From assembly GCA_036897625.1 (NCBI GenBank), contig JAYMTA010000024.1, positions 1-64,000 on the forward strand: a DNA stretch of 64,000 nt. Direction: 5' to 3'. The translations under genes and the position numbers were made by a program. This document shows positions 49,332 to 58,450 of the stretch, one piece after another. The notes below the pieces were generated by a model. It saw only the letters and a program-made list of their open reading frames with translations. It did not search any database and was not told the DNA's origin. Position 1 is the first letter of the stretch. Every line of letters starts with the position of its first letter. The DNA comes from Pelargonium cotyledonis (lineage: Eukaryota > Streptophyta > Magnoliopsida > Geraniales > Geraniaceae).

Positions 49332-52279
49332 AATCCTTTAGTCTAACTTTTTATAGGGTTCATATGAGGCGAGTAAAGCTTTAAAGTCTACTGTAACAGC
49401 CAAGGAAAGAATCTAATTCCGGAAATCCAGTTAAACAGGGGCAGGGCGCAATGACAACAATTGTAGGAGCTCGGAGTTCCAAACTCTCATATAAAATAAG
49501 CGCTTCCTTTAAGTACTTATAAATACCCGCGCCCCAAGCTAGTTAAAGAAAACCCTTCAGAGTAGGATTCTATAAGTTGCCTTTTGACCGCGATTCTGTG
49601 TAGGTTAATATCGTACAAAAAAAATCGCTAGTTAGCCAATAAACGTTTTTCCGAGAAGGAATTTTTATAACTTATATCTAACCGTGGTATCCCTTTGCTT
49701 TACAGTTAATTTATCCTCAGTTTCTCCTTAAGCTGCTAATAGATCTTTGACATGTACGAGATCCCGTTTTGACAGCTAGGGTATCCGTAGACTGAGGAAA
49801 TCCGGCATTATTCCCTTGTGTTGACTTATATTCAACTAAAAAATACCTCGCAAATTATAGGGCAGGGTCTTTTATTAACTAAAAGTCAAAAAATAGAATT
49901 GAATAAGCAAGTAGAATGCTTTGAGTTCGCAACCTCCAAAAAAGTGGAAAGTGGAATGTCTCATCTTTCTTACGGCTAGTCCTCAAAAACTCTAAATTGA
50001 AAGGCTAAAACTCCTGAAACCTTGGTTGGGTATGTTATAAATTTCCCAAACAACGAGACTGAAACCTGAGAAAAACAACTCCTACTTATATGGACTGCTT
50101 GTTAAAAATCCAAGCCTAAATAAAATTCCAACAAAGGAAAAGTAAGAATCACTAACTACAAATTATTCACGAAATCTTAACTTTTTGAAGTTAATTAACA
50201 AAGCCCGTCCTCTATTTTAATAACCTACACTTTATATTCCTCTACCTCTATTAAATAAAATTCCCGAACCTCCAACTTTGGTACAATTGGATTAATCTCT
50301 TTTAGATTAACCCTCTAATTCTAAATACTAAATTTACTAATGAATTTAGTGCTAAGTAAACCCTTTAGATTGGAGACCGCATTTACTAAAGAAAGATAAG
50401 ACTTGATTAATGAATCGGCTTTTTTTTAGTAAGGTGTTTCTTAGAAGTCGTCAGTCTTAAGAAATAAGGTAGTAAGAGTAAACACGTTTACTGATATTTA
50501 AAAAGGATTCCTATAAATCTCTATTACTAAGAATTAACTGCACTTATTATATTAATAAAGCAATGGGTTGCACTTAACTCCTTAGTTATACCTGTGATAA
50601 TTTTTATATTCTATTTCATTTAGTTTCCTGAGTACCTTAATTTAGCTATATTTTGGAACTTTTTTTTCAAGGGTACGATCAAGCCTGTTTTTATAAGGAC
50701 AATTAATTATATTAAATTTCCTACATACTAACTGCTTAAACTCCTCACTTATCAGACTTTACCGGCCTTCTTAAGGGAGACTCACTTTACTTTATCTTAT
50801 TCAGTTTTCTTAAATATCTTAGTAAAGTAAGTAATCCATTAAACTAAGACAATTCCAGCGAAAAACTAGAATCAAAAATCTTGAATAGGCAATTTCCTAT
50901 ACAAAGGGAAGGAAGTCGTCCCCCTAATGAGTCATTTAGCTACAGAACAGCACAAACTTTCCTTAACTCTTCTAAAGCTTTACCTAGAACAATAAATACC
51001 TTTGTGTAGTTACACTTATTATTACTTTTAAAGTGCCCCTTTTTACTATTATAGAGTGCAGAAGTAGCACTCTTTTTTCAAGAGGACTAAAACCTGGATT
51101 TCCCAAGACTATCTATTTATTAAAGGAATTTCACTATTTAACTATTTTTAACTCCTATTTAAAACAGTCAACTTCAAGGAATTCATATGAAATAAAGTTT
51201 TTATAATAAAAGCTTCAATGAAAGACAGCTGCTTAAGTGTTGTAGAAATGGCTCGTCTATTCGGGTTAACTTTATATACTTTTACTCGTTTAGCAATCGG
51301 GTTACTCTTCCCTAAAAGAAAAGAGCGGTTCTAATGGCTTGGCTTTAATTGTCCCTTTTAAAGATAGGCAGTCAAGTTTGTATGGATATTTGCTTCTTGA
51401 GAGCAGGGAGTCTTACTAATTAAAAAGAGTTCAGAACCCTTGACTTTTGAATACTTTCCAGCTAGAATTCAAGCTTATGGCCAGGGTAAAAAAAAGATAC
51501 TCGTACACAAAAAGCAAGAGATCAGATCTTATATAGGGGGTCTTGCTGTAAAATATAGAAAAAGGAAGCTTTGTTCTTTTTACCTTTGATTTTTCTGATT
51601 TTGGATACTGTTTTGAGCGACTTTCTCTTACAATTCAATTGCTGGAGAGCTACTTAAGCACGTAGTTAAAAAACCTCTCTTTTCAAAGAAGCTGAGTGGC
51701 TGCTTTTTAAGAACTTACGTTAGCAAATATAAAAAGCTATTGTCCTTAAGGAATCCTGTACTAGTAAAAGTCTTCATTAATTCGTAAACTTAGGGATTTG
51801 GTTCCATCCAAAGAGGACTGTACCCTAGGATAAAGCAAGGACCCTTTTGAATTAGCTGTTTTATAAGGAAAACCTAGTAATTTTTCAGATATAGTTGAAG
51901 CTCCTGTAGGCATAGTTAGTACAATCCAAAATTCCAGCTTTTGCACAGGAACACAAGGCCCTTCTCGGGCATGTCTTGAGTTCTAAACCCTATATAAGGA
52001 TCTAGCTTAGCTAGCCAAAAAGTGTGATGGATTATCAAAAAGAAGCTATAATAGAATTAAGATATAGGGTGGTAAGCAGCACAATTAGGACTTTAATGTA
52101 GGTAAGCAAAGTCTTTTACAACCAAATATACTAGATTCTCGATACAACGCTTAAAAGATGCGTAATGGGAAAGCAAGGTTTTCTTCTATTCAAAATTATC
52201 CACAAATTCCGTAAGGTCAACACTTAGGAGTTAATTAATATACACTTAGTGCTCCCGGTACTTAATATGATATCCTATG

Positions 52280-52303
52280 CTTAATTTAATTTGGTAAATT
52301 AAG
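52280..52303. repeat. 9 bp inverted repeat, 6-base loop
   Basis: CTTAATTTA and TAAATTAAG pair perfectly around ATTTGG. Confidence 0.8.
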
Positions 52304-53652
52304 AATAACTTTACTAAGCGGTATATCCCAAAGTTTGTAGTTATACTTATTTTTTATTAATTTGTATTATAGAATTATAGACGCACTCTTGTATCCTTTA
52401 TATTACAATGCATTTAGGAGCCTCCCACTTTTAAGGTAGCTGTTATAAGTCATAAATTTTATAGCAATTTCTTATGCTTTCTCAGACTTGGGGTTAATCC
52501 TAAATCTTTGGTGTCTAAATAGAAAGCACTGGTAAATACTAAGGAGTATCGAAGTAAAAAATAAGTTATAGTAGTAATCACGTAAAAAGAGCTCCTTTTT
52601 AGCACAATCCGAACGGAAAGAAGCAATGAATCTGTGCCTTTAAAAGTGTATATAAGATTCCTTTTCGTTAAACTAGAATTTCCTCTGATTCTACATGTGT
52701 TTTCCTATAGGAATTTGGCACTTCGAATATGGGAAGCAGCTCTTTTCAATGCATACAAGTTTTTCGATTTGACCTCAGCCGAACTTAAGTACAGCTTGAG
52801 TTTTGGAAAGAATGAATCCCTGGGTTTTTTGTTTAAAGGGCAGCTCTTAGTCCATTTTCTAACCAAAAGGGGTTCCTATTCCATTAGGCTTGGATTTAGA
52901 GGTCTCTCTTGTGCTTTATGAAAAGGGGAGTCTACTAAGGTTTTCCCTTAGGTCTTTTAGTGGAGATTGGTAAGGAAAGGCTTAACCAGGGGTTCCTACT
53001 AAAGCGTAACTAGTCTTGCATTTTTAGCTTCCTTTTTAATCATTGAACCCTGCCTGCAGATAGGAAATCTATACGAGTCAATCTAATATTTGCTATAGAA
53101 ACCATGCCTATTTAATTTGCAAAGAGTTTGCCCCTAAGATAGTTAAAAACTAGAATTTTAGGTCCCGTAGAATACGGGGTTTTGTGCCTTCAGTTTGCAG
53201 GATTTTCTTGCTGTTTCTGCAGGGCAGGAGTTGCTTGCTAGGTAAACCTTCTCTCCAGGTTAAGAGTTCAGTTTTATTTTATATCTAATTAGTTTTGACT
53301 TTCAACTGGGTTTTTCTATAAATTTAAAACGGAATAGCTTAAATAGAAGAAACCCTAACTTTATACGTACTATACAAGTTATTTAGTAGACGGCTTGGGT
53401 GCGTATTAGCTTATGACATTGAAAGACTTTGCCACTCCACAATTAGTTGTACAAACACGAGTTCGAAACCTTTACTTCTAGAAAACGCCTCACTTTTGCC
53501 CCAAACCTGAAATTTCTGTTTATTTAACGAATTAATCAAAAAGGGCTTGAGCAAAGGGTTTCATAAGTTAGAAATTGACTTCTCGTTATGTTTAATTAAG
53601 TAAACCTGCCTCTGTATTTTTCTAGAGAAATTGGTTAGTATATCTTACAAAA

Positions 53653-53666
53653 CATGGAATTCCATG
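53653..53666. repeat. Perfect 14 bp palindrome
   Basis: CATGGAATTCCATG is self-complementary. Its GGAATTCC core is a variant of the GGR-NN-YCC words that recur through the window. Confidence 0.8.
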
Positions 53667-54023
53667 ACTTCCCTTTTTCAACACTCTATTTTGGAGTGCC
53701 CATACTTCCTTGGTATTAAAAGAAAACTCCTCGGTGTGCTGGTGTAATTGTAAAAAAAGTCAAAAGAGTCGCTTAATCCACACCAATGATGAAGCAATAA
53801 CTTTTCTGGGGGGTATCTTTTCTATAATGTACAGGAGTTTCGTGTTATGCCATTACAAACGTCTCTTTTATGTTTTGTGTTACTAAAAATATTGTATAAA
53901 CAAGCACTCGAACTCGGCAAGAATCTCACTTTCTTGAATAGTAAAAATATAAACTTGACAAAGGGCTGACTTATTTTTTAGTTTGATTGTTATCTCAAAC
54001 CTAAGAAAGACTTTGGTCAACCT

Positions 54024-54088
54024 AGTCTGAATAGGCTTGAACTTGTGACCAGATTCATAGATTGTGCTTTGACTTCACCGATCTAAAA
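54024..54088 (-). pseudogene. Decayed tRNA, trnD- or trnK-like
   Basis: On the minus strand GAAGTCAAAGCAC is followed by AATCTATGAATC and CTGGTCACAAGTTCAAGCC. GTCA before AAGCAC fits the D-loop of trnD (GGTCAGAGCAC). GGTCACAAGTTCAAG fits the variable arm of trnK (GGTCGCAGGTTCAAG). The anticodon arm is about four bases short. No acceptor helix is visible. It shares GTCACA(A/G)GTTCAA with the relic at 59627. Confidence 0.45.
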
Positions 54089-54779
54089 ATGTAAAGTATA
54101 ACAAGAAATAAAGAATAAGCTGCTCCTCTTTTATTCATCAGGTATTGGCCGCTGGTATTCCTGTATACATTTTTTGCTATCATCATAAGAGTTGAACAGC
54201 GGTTACCAATCAAGTATATCCAAGTACAATTAGACTTGTCCCTTTAGTATTAAAAAGTTAGAGCTATACTACCCTCTAGACAAAAGGGCATCAAATACAA
54301 GGATAAGTAACGGTATCCCCCCGGAGTACAAGGCGATAAATAAGGGGTAATCCTTAAATATTACTTTAATTTATAGCATTAAAAATGAATATTAACTATA
54401 GGAGTCCCCTGAGAAATTAGGATGTTTTGATAGCTAAAGCTTTCTTTAAAAGTTTTCCTGACTTGTATACCTTTCTGGGGGTTCCTACTTTTATCCTTTT
54501 TTTTAGTTATGTATGTCCTGAATGGTTGTTAATACTGCTAGCCAGAAATAACCAAATTAAAATTATAACAAGCATTTTAAGTCTCAGATACCGGGTATCG
54601 AGAAGCTCAATATGTTGAAGCTTTTTTTTTACTATTGGAATTAGTTTGTAGTATCTCATATCCTAGTAGTATTAAAAATCCATAACTATTTTACACTCAT
54701 TAATTTAGAAAGTCTAGCAATAAATACAGTATCATACAAATTGTGCGGACAGCTTCTCAGTAAGCAATAGAAGTTAAAG

Positions 54780-54838
54780 TTTAGGTTTGAACCACAACCA
54801 CTGGGTTGCCCTTGTATGTAATGGACGAGCAGAAGATA
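54780..54838 (-). pseudogene. Decayed tRNA, unassigned
   Basis: The minus strand holds CTCGTCCATTACATACAAGG, then GCAACCCAGTGGTTGTGGTTCAAACC. The TCGTCCA word is like the D-arm of trnE, and the T-arm word is clear. In the anticodon area GGG and CCC could pair only around a three-base loop, which is not tRNA-like. The source cannot be named. Confidence 0.36.
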
Positions 54839-55602
54839 GTAACAAAGAGTTAGTCGGGTCCCATTTATCTAGATTATCGAGCTAATCCCTAGAGTTTAGC
54901 GAATACTCTCTTACCTAGATGAGAAGCGTCTTTTAAAGTCGCTAATAAAGTAGTACTTACAAGCATAATTAAGGATAGGGGTTTCCCCGTAATTTAATCC
55001 ACTTTTTAGGGTAGGGGTACTCTAATCCTTTAATAAGAATTCTATAGATATCTTCTGTTTGTTTCCCTTTTTCAGAGTCAGTGTTATACCCTAAGAGGGA
55101 TAAACAGGACCCCACAATAAGAATCCTATAAAGTTTTGAGCGTAATAAAAAAGAGAAACAATACCCGGAAAACCTTAGTCAAAAATGATAGTAACCTTTT
55201 TACTTGATTTGATAAGGTTTTTTAGGAATGAGGGAAAACTCCACTTAAGAAGCTTTTTAAGTATTTTAAAAACCTCTATCTTATCCCATATACCCCGAAA
55301 GAGTTATACTATAGAGAGTAATTAGGATCCTTTTGTTGATATGCAAACAAAGTAAAGGCCACATGCATTTCTTCTGTTTAGGAGTTTTTCTTCTTCCTCT
55401 TTTAACTTATTCCATTCTTCGGATGGTTCACGAACTGAGTATATAAATCAAACAAAGATGAAACGGGAATACCTATCAGATAAGAAAGAAAATGTTTCAC
55501 TCCAACCTATTACAGCCAAGAAGTTAAGAAAAGGCATAGTAGAAGACTTGCGCGAATCCCTATTCTAAAATTCTCTATGTAAAAGAAGCAGGCGAGACTC
55601 AG

Positions 55603-55675
55603 TAGCTGAGATAGCTCAGTTGGTAGAGCGGTAGTTCATGGAATCCGCGCGCTAGGGTTCAAGCCCTATGATCCT
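55603..55675 (+). pseudogene. tRNA-like sequence with intact D-arm, anticodon possibly CAU
   Basis: GATAGCTCAGTTGGTAGAGC is a textbook D-arm (GCTC/GAGC), followed by GGTAGTTCATGGAATCC and a T-arm CTAGGGTTCAAGCCCTATG. If the arm lengths are standard, the loop is TTCATGG with CAT as anticodon, but the stem (GGTAG/AATCC) pairs at only two positions. T-stem pairing is partial: two G-C pairs plus one G-T. The acceptor ends do not pair. The D-arm fits several tRNAs (N, F, K, Y) and the 3' half decides none. It has the best kept D-arm and T-arm pair in the window and is therefore perhaps the youngest relic, but it is probably inactive. Confidence 0.6.
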
Positions 55676-56581
55676 ATAAAGGGCTTCCTGTTTCTATAAT
55701 AGCATTTTTTATAGACTAAGTAATAATGAGAAAATAATTCAAGACAGCTCTATAATTATAGTATTTTGTAACAAAACAAGTATACAACACTAGAATAAAG
55801 ACTATGAAACACGGGAGGGGGTATAATAATGAAAATTGTTTGCAGTTTTTACTTTTGTCATTGCATAGATATTTACTAGTAGACAGACTGCATTACTGCA
55901 TTTATGTACTGTAAGTGGGATTTTAATCCATCGAATTGACTCTAGGAGACCCGGGCTCGGCAGGGAACAAACTTCTATTCTTAACTTTTTAAACACTAAA
56001 TATCTAGATTATGAGTACACTATAACTTGTCAGGGTGAATGTATACTATTAACTCTGATATAATAAAGAGGAAGGCATCTCTAAATCGATCTACTTTATA
56101 TAACACAGCAACTCCATCAAACTTATCGGGTTACACCATTAAAACTAGACTCTTGTAGGTATACGGTATTTCATAAACACGAAGCTTCATGAAAGCTGGG
56201 AATTGACTAAAGTAACTTATTTTCGATCTTGTATTTAAACTAGATTTTTCATATCAAACATCTTGACACAAACAATACCAAGCAGCTGGCTCAAATGGTT
56301 AGAAATAAGGAATACGGTGGAAACGCAGACATAAACGGATCTCTTTTATTTTCACGCCCCAATAGCATATAATTTTAATAAGGGTCTTAAGGAAGGGGGA
56401 TATCTGGAGCGATTCTAATCTGTACCTCCTTGGAATGGGTGCATGTACATAACGGTGCCAACTGTGGTTGCAAGAACTTTTAGGATAATGGGATAAAGGA
56501 GAGTCCGTCTCTATTATTTTCTGCCTATGCGAAAGGCGCTTTATGTTTCGACTACTACGCTACCTCAAAAGCATAGTTTTC

Positions 56582-56650
56582 ACGGTGTGGACAGGGCTTG
56601 AACCAGCGTTTTGAGATTAGGAGTCTCGTGGGTTGACCATCTACTCCTCG
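56582..56650 (-). pseudogene. Decayed tRNA with anticodon CCU
   Basis: The minus strand reads GAGTAGATGGTCAACCCACG, then AGACTCCTAATCTC and AAAACGCTGGTTCAAGCC. The anticodon arm pairs at four of five positions (CGAGA/TCTCA) around the seven-base loop CTCCTAA, giving anticodon CCT, which would read the arginine codon AGG. The T-stem is only partly paired and the D-arm (TAGATGGTCAACCC) is weak. The ends CGAGGAG and CCACACCG do not pair. Plant mitochondria are not known to encode a tRNA-Arg(CCU), so this is either a mutated copy of another tRNA (for example a trnK-type CTCTTAA loop) or a transferred sequence. It is probably not functional. Confidence 0.55.
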
Positions 56651-57894
56651 ATTAAAATCTGTCAATAAAGCATATACTTTTGAACTAGATGACTTTAATG
56701 ACACAAACTGTGTACTCTTTGCTGATCGTAGCCTTTTGGACCCCATATCGTGTACTATATGTCTATTTCTTTCTCCGGACCAGGACGAATAATATATATA
56801 GAAACGAGTAACCTAGTAAAAGAGTCGAGTTTATAGGAGTCAGACATATAGAAGTTTTATGATATAGTAATACCCTTTCTAAGAACTTTGTGCCCGAAAA
56901 CCCACCCAAAATGCTATTCACTTTTTAGTTTCCCCTGAAGTTTTAATTTACTTCTGTACTTTTTAGTGGTAACACTTAATCTTGTATTTGTAAAGAGTAA
57001 TCTGGACCTATTTAGACTTATTTAAAGCTGTTTTGCTCTTCCGATTCCTTGTAGAGTATACCCGCTCTGGGTTTAAAGCCATATAATTATAGAGCAGTCT
57101 TAGGAGTCCCCTTAGGGGTATAGGGGGTCCGGGTAGGAGTCTAAGGTTTTTTCATTGTCATTACGGTATATCTTGTGCGCCGCGTAAGATATGCATATTA
57201 ATTTCGGATACTTGAGAGGTATCCTACTAACTTCAAAGGGTTTCTCCCTAAAAGTAGAAAATATCTTGAAAATAAAGCGGAAATGCAGACTTAATTAAAT
57301 TAGGAAAAACTTACTTACAAAAGGGGCTTTTATCTGTGCCCGAAATGGCTAGTAAGCTCTATTTTCTAGTCAAACTTTCAAGGCTTTCTTCATAAGAGCC
57401 CTTAATTATCAAAAGTTTATGCAGTAAATTCTAGTAGTTTGACTTTCTAAGATTAGGTTTTAGGGATTCTGAGTAGTACTGATTTATAAAGTGTTTTTTC
57501 ACAAGCATCAAGCTAATAATGAAGATCTTAGGAGTCAAGAAATAAAGGAACAAATCTCACTTCTTAGGCATAAGTCTAAGCTAGCAAACTATTATGCTAC
57601 AGAAGGTTTACTAAGACCGAATCTTGGCTTTAAACAGTTGTAAGAATGGGATAGTTTAGAATAAGGAAGGAGTCTCAAACTTTATTAAAGGTAGCCTAAC
57701 GCCGCTATCTTTTAGTAGTTTAGTAGACAAGCACAAGGTTTTAAGATAGGGAATCTAATACAGTAGCTATAACAGGAAGTAGTACAAGTTATAAGAAAGC
57801 CTGGACAGGTAAGGTAGCAGCTAACAAGATACAGACTAAGAAAGGTCTAGTCAGTAGGCATACAGATAGAGAGTCTAGCTCTCAGGAAGTTATA

Positions 57895-57926
57895 GGTCTA
57901 GGTCTGAACGAAGTGAGCTAAGGAGT
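57895..57926. repeat. Diverged direct repeat, copy 1
   Basis: GGTCTAGGTCTGAACGAAG continues with TGAGCTAAGGAGT. It matches copy 2 at 58277-58307 (GGTCTAGGTCCGAGCAGAG, TGAGAAGGAGT) with a few substitutions and a small gap. The two copies are about 380 bases apart and flank the tRNA-like sequence at 58171. Confidence 0.6.
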
Positions 57927-58170
57927 GTTTAGTTTGGACGAAGAGAAGGTGTTAGCTTGCTTGGAAGGATGCTTGGTTGAGTTCCGGGATTGCTTTTGAG
58001 GGATGGTTGTCTTGGCTTAACGAACTGAGGAGAGGTTGTCTTTTGCTTGCTTGCTTGCGAGGGAAGGGTCAAGCACTCCTTTGTAATCATGTAGGTAAAG
58101 AATAGATTTAGATACTCTCGAATAGTCTAGTTATAGTAAAGTCTTGCTATAGGAAAGCTCGAGCAGTTAT

Positions 58171-58246
58171 GTGGAGTATAGCTGCGTGGTAGAGCGTCCG
58201 CTTGAGATGACAACTTGTGTGGGTTCAAGTCCACTTCTGAGCAAGA
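58171..58246 (+). pseudogene. Decayed tRNA, 3' half trnF-type
   Basis: The 3' part CTTGTGTGGGTTCAAG plus TCCACTTCTGAGC closely follows mitochondrial trnF-GAA (CTTGTGTCAGTGGTTCGAATCCACTTCTAAGC), with about three bases lost before the T-arm. The 5' part AGTATAGCTGCGTGGTAGAGC keeps a three-pair D-stem. It is followed by GTCCGCTTGAGATGACAA, where a GAG triplet sits at the anticodon position instead of GAA. The 5' half also resembles plastid trnV-GAC (TATAACTCAGCGGTAGAGTGTCACCTTGA), so a chimera is possible. Stems other than the D-stem are poorly paired. It is likely inactive. Confidence 0.62.
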
Positions 58247-58276
58247 AAGAGGCCGGGATAGGGCCTTAGGAAAGGG

Positions 58277-58307
58277 GGTCTAGGTCCGAGCAGAGTGAGA
58301 AGGAGTC
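58277..58307. repeat. Diverged direct repeat, copy 2
   Basis: Second copy of the unit at 57895. See that entry for the match. Confidence 0.6.
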
Positions 58308-58450
58308 TCTCTGATAACTTGTGTCTCTCTTAGATAGTAAGAGATTGAACACATATTATATATTCTCAAGTCCTTCCTTCATTCTTTTGGGAACTGAGCT
58401 TTTAGAGTGAGTTGGTTTCTTGCTTTGTCTTCATTTGCTCTTTGTCTTAT

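Larger units (their letters stand above)
48567..54023. other. Gene-less stretch
   Basis: Open frames up to 95 codons (52634-52921) are unrecognised. An inverted repeat lies at 52280 and a 14 bp palindrome at 53653. Short-motif copies occur at 49317-49331, near 51050 (CCCCTTTTT), 52588 and 52919. A lone GTTCGAAACC near 53460 looks like a T-arm but no other tRNA part lies at the right distance. Confidence 0.5.
54839..57500. other. Non-coding stretch around three tRNA-like sequences
   Basis: Apart from the relics at 55603 and 56582 nothing recognisable was found. Near 56292-56320 GGCTCAAATGGTTAGAAATAA recalls the D-arm of mitochondrial trnF, but no T-arm follows. At 57100-57135 CCCCTTAGGGG is followed by GGGGGTCC, a dense cluster of the GG/CC words. 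Open frames do not exceed 64 codons. Confidence 0.45.
57500..58450. other. Compositionally distinct island
   Basis: From about 57.5 kb the plus strand becomes purine-rich and higher in G+C, with words such as AGGTAAGGTAGCAGC, TCTAGCTCTC and a (TTGC)n run near 58037-58050. The A-run/GG/CC motif is nearly absent. GGTCTAGGTC[C/T]GA...AGTGAG...AGGAGT occurs twice (57895 and 58277). The texture resembles ordinary plant mitochondrial spacer DNA more than the rest of the window does. It contains the tRNA-like sequence at 58171 and no protein-coding frame. Confidence 0.5.

Noticed and set aside
52634-52921. 95-codon plus-strand open frame ending at a short motif copy
   Set aside because: It is rich in Leu, Phe and Ser as expected from T-rich DNA, with no conserved motif.
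53402-53500. GTTCGAAACC near 53460 as a tRNA T-arm
   Set aside because: No D-arm or anticodon arm at the right distance upstream and no pairing T-stem.
56280-56335. GGCTCAAATGGTTAGAAATAA as a trnF D-arm
   Set aside because: Only the 5' third resembles trnF. No T-arm follows within 60 bases.
58037-58050. (TTGC)n run as a significant microsatellite
   Set aside because: Only about three units, too short to be informative.
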